Below are positions 22,888 through 33,803 of a stretch of 64,000 bases of DNA, piece after piece (the first letter of the stretch is position 1; each line of letters begins with the position of its first letter). The translations under genes and the position numbers were made by a program. The stretch comes from Chelydra serpentina (Eukaryota > Chordata > Testudines > Chelydridae), in the NCBI GenBank assembly GCA_037349315.1, contig JBAIAC010000054.1, positions 2,976,001 through 3,040,000 of the forward strand. Direction: 5' to 3'. The notes under the pieces are model-generated. The model made no database searches and had not been told where the DNA came from. It was given only the letters and a program-made list of their open reading frames with translations.

Positions 22888-23313
22888 TTTGCTATTTAAC
22901 TTGATGATACATTTGGCCCGGGGCCTGGCGCCAGTAGCCCCAGCATTGTGTGCAGTCAGGCGGGTGAAATGCAATTTGTCAGCTGGATGCTGGGCTGCAT
23001 CTGCTCCAAACTCCCCCGCAGACGCATGGGTTCATAGGACCGTTTAACTTCAAAATAAAACTCTCGACCATTTCTCTCTGCAATCCCCCTTGTGCCCCAT
23101 GAGCCCTCGGGGCAGGGAGGTGCGCATGCAAGGAGCCTGCCAGGTGCGGAGGCTGCCAGCCCGTATCCTCCAAGCCATCTCGGGGTTAATCCTGCCAGTC
23201 AGGCTTGACAAGGAGGAGCCCTGTTTTCAGTGCCCGGCACCAGGGCATGAATGCAGCGCTGTGGGAAGACACCTTGCTTGTCTCTTTTCAACCACGTTTC
23301 ATTTTCTTTCCAG

Positions 23314-23372
23314 TTATGGAAGCAAAAGGCCTGATGGGAAAAGAGTACCGGACATGCAACTCCTACGTGAAG
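23314..23372 (+). CDS. RGS3: RGS3 exon 3 (C2 loop 1)
   Basis: Acceptor TTTCTTTCCAG, donor GTGAAG|GTGGGT; 59 bp, phase 1 to 0. It encodes residues 46-65, IMEAKGLMGKEYRTCNSYVK, matching mammalian IIEGKGLISKQPGTCDPYVK. In C2 domains the DPYVK motif carries a calcium-binding aspartate; here Asn61-Ser62 replace Asp-Pro. Mammalian RGS3 C2 already lacks the loop 3 aspartates, so the domain was probably not a calcium sensor anyway. The exon is otherwise well conserved and clean. Confidence 0.94.
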
Positions 23373-23520
23373 GTGGGTTCTCTTGCCGCTCCAGCGGCTT
23401 TGGGTTCAGCTGGGGATGAGGATGTGGCCATTTCGTACCCCTTCTGGTTTTGGGGTGAATTCCTCCAGGCCTGCCGCTGGGCTCCCATCTTCTCTCTGTC
23501 CCTCTTCTAGGGCTCCACAG

Positions 23521-23790
23521 CAGTGGCGTAGCCAGGTTTAGAGCACAGGGGAAGCAGCGCTATAAAAAGGCGCCTCCCCGCTCCCCCTGTACTCACCCGG
23601 CGGCGCTTTAAAGGGCCCGGGGCTCCAGCCGCTGCCCATTTGTCCTGAACTCCCCCGCCCCCATCCCTGCATTTACCGGCTGCTGAGTAACTTTCCTGCA
23701 CCAGCTGAGCTAAGACAGCCAGTCTCCTGCAAGGTGCTGGGTGCATCTCTGTGCTAACTGCACCTGGGGGCTGGGGCACCCTCTGATGGA
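23521..23790. mobile_element. hAT-like element, CAGTGGCGTAGCC family
   Basis: The left end CAGTGGCGTAGCCAGG and following TTTAGAGCACAGGGG are the reverse of the right ends at 52318 and 63988. The right end is not clear, so 23790 is approximate. Confidence 0.5.
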
Positions 23791-23799
23791 GAATTTGTT

Positions 23800-24388
23800 G
23801 TCACAGAATCATTACTGGGAGCCAGAGGAGAAAGCTCTGTCTGTGGCTGTCAGCGCTCATCATTTTTTTGCAAGCCAATGGCATCATGAGACTAAGGAAA
23901 GGGATGAAAATGGATGATCAGCATTAGAGAAACTCCAGTAACTGCACTGTAGGGCACAGGGCTGGGCAACCCTGGTTAAATTGATAGCACCTTAGTAGGT
24001 CATTTCTATCTCTACTTCCTTTGATTCTAACCGAAAATATGTGTGATGCACTGGACTGAGCAGTCTCCCTCAGCGGGTCTCAGACCCCGGTGTGTGTGTG
24101 TGTTGGTGTGTGTCGTTGTGTCAGTGTGTCCTTACTGGATTCTCTGCATTGCTAAGGAAGAATTTCTCCTTTTCAAGTTGCCCAAAGGAGCTTTGTAACG
24201 TGGCTAGACCTGGTCAATGCAGAGACCTAAAAACCTGGCTAGCACAAACTAGGTCTTTGAGACTTAGCCATCCATAAAGCTGACTGGTGGGTCTTCTGAT
24301 GATCTTAGCACTCGAAAATTGCTGGGTCTGTGGCGAGTTTGTGTTTGCTTAAAGATGGCTAATGTGCAGTTTGTTTCTCTACATCAAG
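23800..24388. other. End of intron 3
   Basis: A short TG run lies at 24091-24130. Nothing else recognised before the exon 4 acceptor. Confidence 0.4.
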
Positions 24389-24483
24389 ATGTCTGTAGTA
24401 CCAGATACGGATCGGAAATGCAGGCAAAAAACCAAGACTGTTCCAGACAGCAAAAATCCCATCTTCCATGAGCACTTTCTCTT
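24389..24483 (+). CDS. RGS3: RGS3 exon 4 (C2 domain)
   Basis: Acceptor CTACATCAAG, donor CTCTT|GTGAGT; 95 bp, phase 0 to 2. It encodes residues 66-96 beginning MSVVPDTDRKCRQ and continuing KTKTVPDSKNPIFHEHFL; the mammalian counterpart is ISLIPEDSRLRHQKTQTVPDC, then RDPAFHEHFF. The KT.TVPD....P.FHEHF core is fully kept. Asp-Pro of mammals is Asn-Pro here, the common C2 form. Confidence 0.94.
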
Positions 24484-25473
24484 GTGAGTATGCAGGGTCT
24501 GAGGTGGCACCATCCTGTCCTTCCACTGGGTTGTGTTCCAAACAGGGCATGTGTTCGGAATGGAGCTGGAAGAGAATCTGAACTGTGGCAAATGCTGCCT
24601 TAGCCTCTCCCGGCCAAGATCCCCTGTTTACTCTTACACTATTAGCTTCAGTAACCATGCCTCATGCATGATGAGGTTTTATACCGAAATGAGGAGTGAC
24701 AGACATTATTTTGCTGTTTCTTGTAGCTGAAATGCCTTGAACTTTTGAACAGAGCTTTGCTGAAGCTCACAAAGCTGTGACTACACAGCATGACAGCAAT
24801 ACTCCTGCACTTTTGGAGTTTCTTATTTGGTAGCTTCTGCGCGTCCGTATGGAGTCGGGAAAAACATTCCATTTCCTAGACCCTGAGCCTGCCACGATCT
24901 GGTGGATCAGTATGAACAAGGAAGGTAAAAGGATTTCCCAACGCTCTAGCATGTCCTTGCATGGGAAGAGGGGCTGGCGGCTTGCAGCGTTTTGGTGGAG
25001 TTCATTATTTCCAGCAGACCTGTCTCTGCAGGATCTCTGAACTCATGAAATATTTAGTCCGGCACAGAGTGATTATTTAGGCGCATGAATGATAGTGTTT
25101 TGGTGGTGTTCTTCCTTTGATGTTTAACATGTGTCTGTCCTTGAACAACCTGAGCTGTGTTTCAGCACCTGCCCGGGAGAGTTCACCTCCCCTTGCAACA
25201 GCTTGTCAATAACAAATGTCTCCTTTGTTTAACCACGCAAGCAGCATGGCCCTCCAGTTCTTCATTATGTAATAAACATGGATTGGCGCTTGCAGCCTCG
25301 TTAATTTTAGTAAATTAGTGCACAATAGCTCGTTTGAGAAGAGTGCCGTTTATGGCAATTGCTGGGAAGCTCCATGTAGGAATCAGTGGGGCAGGGAGTG
25401 GGGGATGGGGCGAGGTGCGTGTTCCTGGTGGCGATGGGTGCTCTCATCCTGTCCTTTCTGGCTTCTGTTACAG
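24484..25473. other. Intron 4, nothing recognised
   Basis: AT-richer than the surroundings; no repeat family or extra exon recognised. Confidence 0.4.
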
Positions 25474-25542
25474 CCCAGTTCAAGAAGAAGATGAACAAAA
25501 GCGTCTTCTGGTTACAGTCTGGAACCAAGAGAGAAATTCCAG
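25474..25542 (+). CDS. RGS3: RGS3 exon 5 (C2 domain)
   Basis: Acceptor CTTCTGTTACAG, donor TCCAG|GTAAAG; 69 bp, phase 2 to 2. It completes Phe97 and gives PVQEEDEQKRLLVTVWNQER then NS and the first two bases of Arg120. Mammalian sequence here is PVQEEDDQKRLLVTVWNRAS. This is the strand and loop where calcium-binding C2 domains carry aspartates (WD.D); RGS3 has WN instead. Confidence 0.95.
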
Positions 25543-27148
25543 GTAAAGCCGCTGCCGGGACGGGGCCGGGGTTGGAATGCTGCTGAGCTGTCTCTTTAAC
25601 AAGGTTTGGAAAGGCTGGAGAGGGGATAAAAATACCATCTGCTCTGGCCGCTTTCATGTGGGTTCCTTCGAGCCTTGGTCTCGAGGCACAGCCTGGCATC
25701 AGTGGGTGTCACGTGGGCAGAGCGAGGGCATGATGTGGCTGCTTGATCTGAGCAGCAGTGGCACCGGATCGAGCCCCTTCATGAGGGGTGGGTGAAGCAT
25801 GTCTGCACACCCGGCCTCTGCCTCTCCCCAGAGGGCACACACCTCTGCTCGGGCCCCGAGTGCTGCTGGGAAGCCGTGGATGCTGACTGCTCCCTGCTCT
25901 CTGCCTGTGACCTCGGGCTGTCTGGGGCGGCTGCTGGCTGACATTGAAGCAAACCGCGATTCCAAGAGCAGACTCTGCTGGGGCCGGGGCAGCATTTTGC
26001 TCAGGCGTGTGGGTGATGTTGCTGAGAGGTCAGTTAGCTGAGGGGAAGCCTGCACAGCGTCTGCTCACACCAGTGCCCCATGGTAGCCCATGAATGGCTC
26101 ACTGCCCACCCCGATGCTGCATGCAGCTTCACATGCTTGGCACAGGGGCAGCCTGTTTCGAGCTGTGCTGGGCATGGGTGCAACCAGTCCAGATGTTCAG
26201 CATGCTACATCCAGCTCCGTGGCCACTGAGTGGCATCCCCCACCGGTGTCATGTTGGGTGATGTTGGCGCAAAGGGGCAGGATCAGACATCACATTGGGG
26301 GCAGCCAATGCTGGAGCCCATGCTAATGCCACGCTGACTTAGGTGCATGCACATTCTGCCCATATGCAAACACGGTGCAGCCCTCCAAGTATGCGAGAAA
26401 CTAAAGAAGGAAAAGTCCTGGTGGGTCATTTACGCTCCATCCCAGGTCTCAGGTCCCTGCAAGGCAGCTGTCAGTAAATGCCAGTGTTGTAAAGGGCTGG
26501 GAGAGCTTCGGTCTCCGAGCAAATCCACTTAGTGCCAAAGCCGGTATGCCAGGCGGGCTCCCCAGGGCCCCTCTGCTGTGCAGGGACGGACGCCCAGGCA
26601 CACAGAGCTGCCTCCACAGCAAATGTCCAGCAGGTGTCGAGCAGCAACGCTGGCATGCCGGTGCAGCCTGGCTCCAGAGCATTGCTGGCTTTTTTAACTA
26701 ACTAACTAAAACTAACTAACTAACTAACCAACCTCCAAGCCCCTGCCCTTCTGGGCCAGTCTCATGGCAGACACATGGCTGTCTGGGGTGGGAATCCAGC
26801 CACGGCCATCCTTGGAGTGACACCGCGATCGGAGTGGAGCAAACGCAGGAGGGGCTGGACCGAAGTGCAGGGTGACCTAGCGAGATCAGCACAGTGGGGG
26901 CTCCTGCTGCCTGCAAAGCCCTGCCCTCAGGGAGAGGACAGAAAGCCCGGAGGGTGCGTGTGTGAGGGAGAGGAGGTGTGTAGCTCTGTGTCTCCTTAGC
27001 CGTGTGCTAACGTCACTCCTGCAGGAGCCAGGCCCTCCTGGCGGAGGGAAGTGGCGGCAGCCGTGCTTGCGGGGAAGCTGCCCCTGGGTCTCTGGGGTAA
27101 GGAGGGTTTAGGGGTGACACTAACCCTGCTCTCTGAATCCTTCTCCAG
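25543..27148. other. Intron 5, no exon seen
   Basis: Apart from the AACT microsatellite, no repeat family or exon recognised. Confidence 0.4.
26695..26732 (+). repeat. (AACT)n microsatellite
   Basis: Short run of TAAC/AACT tetranucleotides with one interruption. Confidence 0.9.
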
Positions 27149-27209
27149 ACAGAGCCAGCTAATCGGCTGTATGAGCTTTGGCGTGAAGTCGCTCCTGACC
27201 CTGGACAAG
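27149..27209 (+). CDS. RGS3: RGS3 exon 6 (C2 domain)
   Basis: Acceptor CCTTCTCCAG, donor GACAAG|GTACAG; 61 bp, phase 2 to 0. It encodes the end of Arg120 and QSQLIGCMSFGVKSLLTLDK (residues 121-140), against mammalian QSGLIGCMSFGVKSLLTPDK: two substitutions in 20 residues. Confidence 0.95.
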
Positions 27210-29635
27210 GTACAGTCCCTTCTGGGTACAGAGCACACACTGGGTTCGGGCCCTTCCTGTGCGCCAGGCGGGAGGAGGCGATGTCCTCCCGTCCGAGGCA
27301 CAGTGCCCTTGGCAGAGCCTCGTGGGTGAAGCACCCTGCAGCTGGGAGGGAGGGCGCCAGGGCCCCTCCGGGAGGCTGGCAGGAGAGCGGATTGGAAGTG
27401 ACAGCTGGGGGTTGTTTTCCAGTGGAGAGAGTGTGGTGAGCACGTACCCAGCTCTGTGGCGGGCGGAGGGAGCTGCTCTCTTTGGTCTGGGGCTGCAGGG
27501 AAGGCAGAGGAGTCCTGACAACGGCCCCTCTGCCCTGCAGGCGCCTCCTGGCCCTCTCGGCCGTGAGGCTGCTGAGGTGGGGAGCTGGAGGGCCAGGGGA
27601 GTGAGGGCGTTGTGGTGACTCTCAGCCAGTGACGCCTGCTCACGTTGGAGGCACAGGCCGTCGGCTGACAGGGACCCCATCGGCCGCTTGCTGGCACCGA
27701 GGACAGGCTGCTCTGGCCAAACACCGGTCCAGGTTCAAGGCTGCACAAGGCCGCCCGGCCTTGTGTGTGTGAGGCCCGTCTGGGTGGCCCAGCAGCCCCA
27801 GGGTGGAGTGCCAGGCTGCACACTGGCCTGTGGCTGGTGAATGCAAGTGCGGCGCCCAGGAGAAGAGGCGCTCTGCTGTCCCTTCCTGCAGCACCCCAAA
27901 CCCTGGGCTCCTCCCTGCTGTGGCCGGCCTGGGGCATCCTGCTGCCTTTGTGCTTCCTGGGGGCCACATTTCCCATCTGAGCTGCAGATCAGTGACAGCC
28001 AGAGCTGCCCCGCACTGGTGACGGTCGGGAGAGCAATGCCTGTCTCCCCCCGTCCTGGAGGCCCTGGGAACGCTATGACCTGCCCCCTCGGGGTTGGGCC
28101 CTTCCCTCTCCCAGCTGGCAAAAGCTCCTTCCCAGCCCTTTGCTGCCATCTTCGAGCCTTGTCCGAGGCACGGGACCTGGAGTCCTCTGACCCTTCTTCC
28201 CACACCCGGGCATGGTTCAGCCCAAGGGGTAGCCCAGGAATGGTGCTGGCCTTGGTGGTTGACCACCGGTTCTGGGCAATGGACACAGCTCAGTGGCCAA
28301 GGCTGGTCGTTCCCGACATGTGGCCAGCCTGGGGCCCTGCGGACCGTGTGTAGCTGGTGACAGGCCGGGGGAGCGGATGCGGGGAGCTGTATTTCAGGGG
28401 CTCCCAGCTCCCTCCTGCCGACCTCCAGGCTGCTGTGCCATCAGCATGCAGAGGATGCTGTTCCGCTGGGGCTGGCCCAGGCACTAACTGTGGCAGCCTG
28501 TTTGCTCAGTGGCATAAGCCATTGTGGAGCACACTGCCCCTGCCCTGTAGCCCCGTCTGAGGCCAGGTGTCCAGTCGAGGCGTTGGTTTAACCCTCTGAA
28601 GCCCAGCACAATAACACTTCCACGGTGCGTTCCGCCCCTCGGCCCCCAAGGGCTCTGCAGAGGTCAGAGTGTTGAACTCACCACCCGTGGAGCCCCATTT
28701 TACAGGTGAGGAAAGTGAGGGTGAGAATTCTATTTCCATGAGTGGCAGCGGTTTGGGGTGCCCAGCTATGGGGGGCAGGGAGGGCGAGGGGCAGAGTGAA
28801 CGGGGCACCGTGGCTTGTCAGAGGGGGGCAGGTGGGCATCAGGTGTGTGAGTGCGCTGGTTCCAGTGAGGTGCTTACCGCAGGGCATGGCAGATGGGGGA
28901 AGGAGCCTTCCGAGCCCGGGCTGAGGGTGCAGCATTGTGCAGACTGGGGAGGAGAGAGAGTGGAGCTCCGTGGGGCTGGTGTCTCCGGCTAACAGTTAAT
29001 GTGAAAAGAAGAGTATTGGAACAAGGGGGATAAACCCTCCTGTTTCTGTGTTTAGCCCAATCCCTAAGTAGAGACCGGCTGCCACCTTCCTGGGGGCAGA
29101 TTGTCTCCCATCCGCTGCTGTGGGACAGGACACTGGGCTGACTGGCCTCAGATCTGAGCCATTCTGTGTTCGAACCCCCATCTTGTCCCCGTCCCTGGCT
29201 GTCCTTGCCGTTAGCTGCTCCGTATCCCTTGGGCTAACTCACGGCCAGCATGGCTGCGTCAGGGCGTCTAGCCCATGCTTCCCAGCCAGGGATGGCCATG
29301 CTGGCTCTGGCCCTGCTGGTGGGCATGCACTCACACTACTCCTCTTACCAGACGGGGGGAGGCGCCCGCTGCCCCTCTTGCAGCTGCTGCGTTTTGTCAT
29401 TCAGTGTCTTGGAGAAAATACACGAATGGTTGGGTCAGTGCCTGCCTTTCCCATCATTGCCCACTCCATCCATGCCTAAGGGGGCAGGGGGATTCTGTCA
29501 AGCCAGTGCTGCCACCTGGTGGCACTTTCGTGGCAATACAGCTTTAAAATCTACTGGGTTTTTCTTCCTCAAATAAACCAGCAATTCTGCTAAAGTAAAT
29601 GGCTACCACAGATCCCCACTTCTGAGTCCTGAGAA
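27210..29635. other. Intron 6, first part
   Basis: Long GC-rich unique-looking sequence. The largest minus-strand open frame (26996-27976) has no recognisable domain. A MIR-like scrap lies near 28690-28725. No exon supported. Confidence 0.4.
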
Positions 29636-29812
29636 ACACAGGCAACCCAGCAGCTGCCAGACTGGATCAGGCTGAGATCCACCCAGCCCCATGTCCTGTC
29701 ACTGGCAGTGGCCAGCGCCAGCAAGGTGCAAGAATCCTGCAACAGGTGGCTCCGGGATAACCTGCCCAAAAGGAAATGTCATCTGAACCCCCCAGTTAGA
29801 GACTGATTCCTG
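29636..29812 (-). pseudogene. CR1 3' tail fragment
   Basis: The order CAGACTGGATCAGGCTGAGA, CAGCCCCATGTCCTGTCACT, GTGGCCAGCGCCAGCAAGGT is that of the 3' untranslated part of L3-type CR1 elements read on the minus strand. Confidence 0.55.
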
Positions 29813-29849
29813 GTGGCGGTGTCCAGGGCTGGGGTTCACACTTCAGACA

Positions 29850-30100
29850 GGGCACTGAGAAATCCAAAGGGTTCAGAAAAGAGCTACAAGAAGGGTCTGA
29901 AACCTTGTAGCAAGAGACCAAACAAGCTCAGTCTATTAAGAGAAGGTTCAGAGGTGACTTGATCCCAGTCTCTAAGTCCCTGTAGAGGGAGAAGATTTCT
30001 GAGAGCAGATTTAATCTAGATCTAATGTAGCAGACAAAGGCAGAACAAGATCCAGTGGCTGGAAGCTGAAGCCAGACGAATTCCTGGTGACAGAGCTGTA
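29850..30100 (+). pseudogene. Old CR1/L3-like LINE fragment
   Basis: Contains GTTCAGAAAAGAGCTACAAG, then AAGAGAAGGTTCAGAGGTGA and GTGGCTGGAAGCTGAAGCCAG, the same block order as the copy at 22175. Frame broken. Confidence 0.6.
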
Positions 30101-31180
30101 GCAGTGACCTAGGCCTGCTCCTCATTCTGAGATGGTGCTTTTGCATAAGGAGGCTGGAAGCCCACCTGGGAATACCACTTTCCTAGCAGACTCCCTGGAT
30201 GACAGTGAAGTGGCAAAATACAGTGGCTCCAGGCCCTGATGCTGGCAGCGTGGGTAGGGGGTAAGGTGTGTGGCCAGACAGCCTCTGTGCTCCAGCTATT
30301 TCCAGCTGCTGGAGTGGCCCTTTGCGGATATGGGCAGTGGGGAAGCCCTGTCTGAATGACAGCAAGCGAGTCCCTCCCTCGGGCTTGCTGGGATAGTGCC
30401 AGTGTGCTCTGGAGCTGAGCCCTTTCCATGCTAATGGCTGGAGCCTGCAAAGGGCTGAGCACAAGCATTGCATCTGTTCCCAAGTCAGAGCAGGTGGAAA
30501 ATCTGCTCATCCTGTCACCAAACTGCACCTGGGCCCAGCAGCCGGCGGGACAGGGAGGAACAGAGCGGGGAAATAGCCCCCAGTGAGGAGAGGGGTCTGA
30601 GCAAGGGATGTGGGGCCCTGTCACCCCCACCACAGCTGCCCCCTGTGCTCTCAGCTCCCAGTCTCTTGTCCTGTCCTTCCCTGCCTTGCACCTGCCTGCA
30701 TCCTGCTCCTCCTTCACTCCAAGGAATCCCTCCTCCCGTCTCACACGCTCTCCTTCTGCTGTGCTCCCTCCGCTCTCTGCGCCAGTGAGCCAGGCAGGCT
30801 GCAGTGCCCGGCTCACGTCACCCCCTGAGCTCAGCCAGCGCAGACACAGGGCGCTTGGGCCCGGTTCTTCCTGGACACGCCCCTGTGCTCTAGCTGGCTC
30901 AGCCTCGGGAATCAATGGTGCTGCTGGTGACCCCTCTGGCTGCCCTGTGGACTCTCCTGCAAGGCCTCAGGGCCACCAACTTTGCTGACACTGGGCTGGG
31001 GCGTGCTGGGTATAGATGGTGCCGTTCATGGATGCTCTGTGTTCTGCTCGGGCAGGCACTGCTCAGCCAGCACCCTGCACTCACAGCCCTTGCACAGACA
31101 CGCTCTCCTGCGGGGTTGGAGTGCAGCTGCCCTGCTGAGCTGAGCTCTGCGACTCTCACCCCCCCCCCCTCTGCCCCTAG

Positions 31181-31271
31181 GAGGTCAGCGGCTGGTACTA
31201 TCTCCTGGGCGAGGACCTGGGCAGGACCAAGCACCTGAAGGTGGCCACGCGGCGTCTGAAGCAGAGCAGAG
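31181..31271 (+). CDS. RGS3: RGS3 exon 7 (end of C2 domain)
   Basis: Acceptor after a C-rich tract (TCTGCCCCTAG), donor AGCAGAG|GTGGGT; 91 bp, phase 0 to 1. It encodes EVSGWYYLLGEDLGRTKHLK followed by VATRRLKQSR (residues 141-170); mammals have EISGWYYLLGEHLGRTKHLK. This closes the C2 domain and begins the basic linker. Confidence 0.96.
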
Positions 31272-31332
31272 GTGGGTCCCCATCGGCAGCCTGCTCTGGG
31301 GAGCAGTACGTCCCAAGATCTAGCAGAGCATG

Positions 31333-31643
31333 GGAGGGGCATGGGCCAACCTTTGGCCTGCGGCCTGCCACAGTTTACCTGCCGCATCTGCTGGTTCAGC
31401 CAATCGCTTCTACCACTGGCCGCGGTTCGCCGTCCCAGGCCAATGGGGGCTGCGGGAAGCAGCGGCTAGCACATCCCTCATCCCATGCCGCTTCCCGCAG
31501 CCCCCCATTGGCCTGGAGCGGCAAAGTGCGGCCAGTGGGAGCTGCGACCGGCCGAACCTGTGGACGCGGCAGGAAAACAAACCGGCCCAGCCCACCAGGG
31601 GCTTACCCTGGCGGGCCGCAGGCCAAAGGTTGCTGATCCCTGG
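31333..31643. mobile_element. Non-autonomous hAT element, CCAACCTTTGGC family
   Basis: Left GGGCCAACCTTTGGCCTG and right GGCCAAAGGTTGCTGATCCC are inverse ends. Inside, CAGGCCAATGGGGGCTGCGG has an inverted partner near 31495-31515 around CCATTGGCCTGG. Borders are within a few bases; the target duplication is not clear. Confidence 0.7.
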
Positions 31644-31649
31644 TCTAGA

Positions 31650-33215
31650 CACTAAGCACATTCGTATAATCCTAATGCTGGGTTTAACAATCCTAACCCT
31701 GATTCCAGCTAGGTGTTTGTCAGTGTTCGGTTGAGGCATGGGGACCATGGCATGAGCTGGTGCCCGGTCTGCCAGCATCACGCACCGGACCCATCACTAA
31801 TGTTCCCCAGGCCTCCTGGCTCCCGTAGCAATGCTGGGCTGTTGTGGAGGCAGGAGAATGCCCTAGGGATGAGGGATGAGGGAGGCAGTGCCCAGCTTGC
31901 TGTAGCTAAGGGCAGCGCTATGGTTTGCGCTCACAGCAGGGAACATCCATAGGGGGGCATGATGGGCAGCATCTCTCTGCACTTGCTCTGAGGGGAAGGT
32001 TGGGATATTCTGGAAAGTCCCAGGTAAATCTGTTTAGGGGAGAGAGATGCCTCCTTTGTGCTGTCCCCTGAGGAGCCCTGGAGCCACGGATGGCCTGCTT
32101 CGGTGAGCCAGCAAGCCTGCAGGAGCTCTGAGCAGTCTGAGGAGTAGGCTGGGGGGTTGCAGATAACCAGGCTGTTTGGCACGGCTCCTCCTAGCTGCTT
32201 CCCTTTCTACCAAGGGCCGGTGCACGGTGCATGTCACTAGGTGCTGGGGTGGTTCAGCGGGTCCTGGGGAGCACCATCTCTCCTCAGCAGGGCCCAGGGA
32301 GCATGCAGGAGGGGAGTTCCTATCCTGCACCCTTCCGAGGGCTAAGCAAGGGGAGAATACAGCTCCTCCTCCTCCTCTCCATCTGGGACAACACCACCCC
32401 TGCCAGCTTCTCCTCCCCTACTGGGAGGAAGGCAGAGGGACTGATCACACCTCGATTGCTCCCCAGCTCTCCTGTGGGAAGTCCAGACCTCCAGCCCAGG
32501 GCCACTTCAGGGGAGGAGGAAGGGCTCGGCCTGGCAGCCATATTGTCTTTACACAGCCTGGATTTCCCAACCCAGCGATGCTCAGACATTGTGGTATTGG
32601 GGCCATGTTAGCACGTACACAGGAGAGATCCTGGCCAGGGCTAAATGGGGTGACCCATAGAGAGGGGCCATCCTCCCCCCTCCTTGGGGACACAAGCCCT
32701 TCTTTCCTCCGTGTCCCTCCCACTCGCTGTGCCTGTCACCCCACGTGTTCTCCCGCTTTGGGCCAGCAGTCTCCAGCCTTGGGACCACTGAAATCAATGG
32801 ATTCCTTCCTGTGGCCTCCAGTGAGCTTTGGATCAGGCCCTCGGTGAGTTCTCCCTCCTGCCTGCTCTAACCTGCGGGGCTGCCCAGTGTCTGCAGGAGT
32901 GGAGCAGGCCTGGGACGGGAGCTGTGCCGGGGGGGTGCACAGAGTGGGGTCTGGGCTGGGACGCGGTCACGGGGCAATGTGTGTGAAGGGCACGTGGCAG
33001 CTGCCCATCATGCCACCCTCAGTGGATCAACAGGGAATTTCTGGGTCTTCGAACACCCACAGGAAATGCCTCCGTGTTCCAGTCTGGAGCTGGGGCCCCC
33101 ATAGATTTCATGGTGCTTGGCTTTGTGCAGAGGGAGAAGACGCTGGCAAAGGCAGAAGCGTCTGCGTGGTGCCTGAGAGCAGCCTATGTGACAGGCTCTT
33201 TCGGTTGCCTTCTAG
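31650..33215. other. Intron 7, no exon seen
   Basis: Contains one palindromic repeat half (listed at 32783). Nothing else recognised. Confidence 0.4.
32783..32845. repeat. Half of a palindromic MITE-like repeat
   Basis: CTGAAATCAATGGATTCCTT and GAGCTTTGGATCAGGCCC match the right half of an old palindromic amniote repeat; its relative is at 42789. Confidence 0.4.
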
Positions 33216-33283
33216 AGCCACCACTGGCGAGCCCGGGGGCTGCACTGGGAAACCGGGAGGCTGAGAACATGGAGCAGCTCAAG
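33216..33283 (+). CDS. RGS3: RGS3 exon 8 (C2-PDZ linker)
   Basis: Acceptor TGCCTTCTAG, donor CTCAAG|GTAGGT; 68 bp, phase 1 to 0. It encodes EPPLASPGAALGNREAEN then MEQLK (residues 171-193). The mammalian linker DPLLRMPGGGDTENGKKLK aligns loosely (acidic start, PL, PG, EN, LK end). Least conserved exon, as expected for a flexible linker, but splice sites, phase and position fit. It is absent from the form that starts at 39360. Confidence 0.88.
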
Positions 33284-33803
33284 GTAGGTGTGACAGCTAT
33301 GCCGGGCCAGCGCTGCCCTGACAAGCCGAGCCCAATGGGTGCAGCCCAGCACTAGTGACCCAGGGAGCAGGGGCGGGAGAGGGAGAGAAGGGCCAGAGGG
33401 AGGCTGTTCCAGGGCAGGAGCTGCGCAGGAGGACGCTCATCTGCACAGTAGCAGGACTGAGTGAAAGGGCAGAGAGGGCTAGTGCTAGACCAGCAGGGAG
33501 GAGAGGAAAGTCTGTGGGGTTGCTGAGCAGGGGATTCAGAATGGGACCGTGAAATGAGTGGGCCTGTGATGGTTTCTCACATGCAGAGACGAGCCAGAAT
33601 TACATTCACTTTATACAACAACGCACAATGGGCAAGTCTTCATGAGAGCGAGCGCAGTGTGTGTGGGCAGGCTGTGTCTGAACACAGCATGGTGGCTTCC
33701 TTGGCAGTCAGGAAGGGGGCCTGCTCTCCATTTTGGCCTGTCCACACTCTAGCATAGAGGCTGATTTTGTAAGCAGTTAGTGACTTGTAGGGGTTTCAGG
33801 CCC

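Noticed and set aside
26996..27976. Minus-strand 326-codon frame
   Set aside because: It overlaps RGS3 exon 6 in antisense, has no domain I recognise and sits in GC-rich DNA where long frames are expected by chance.
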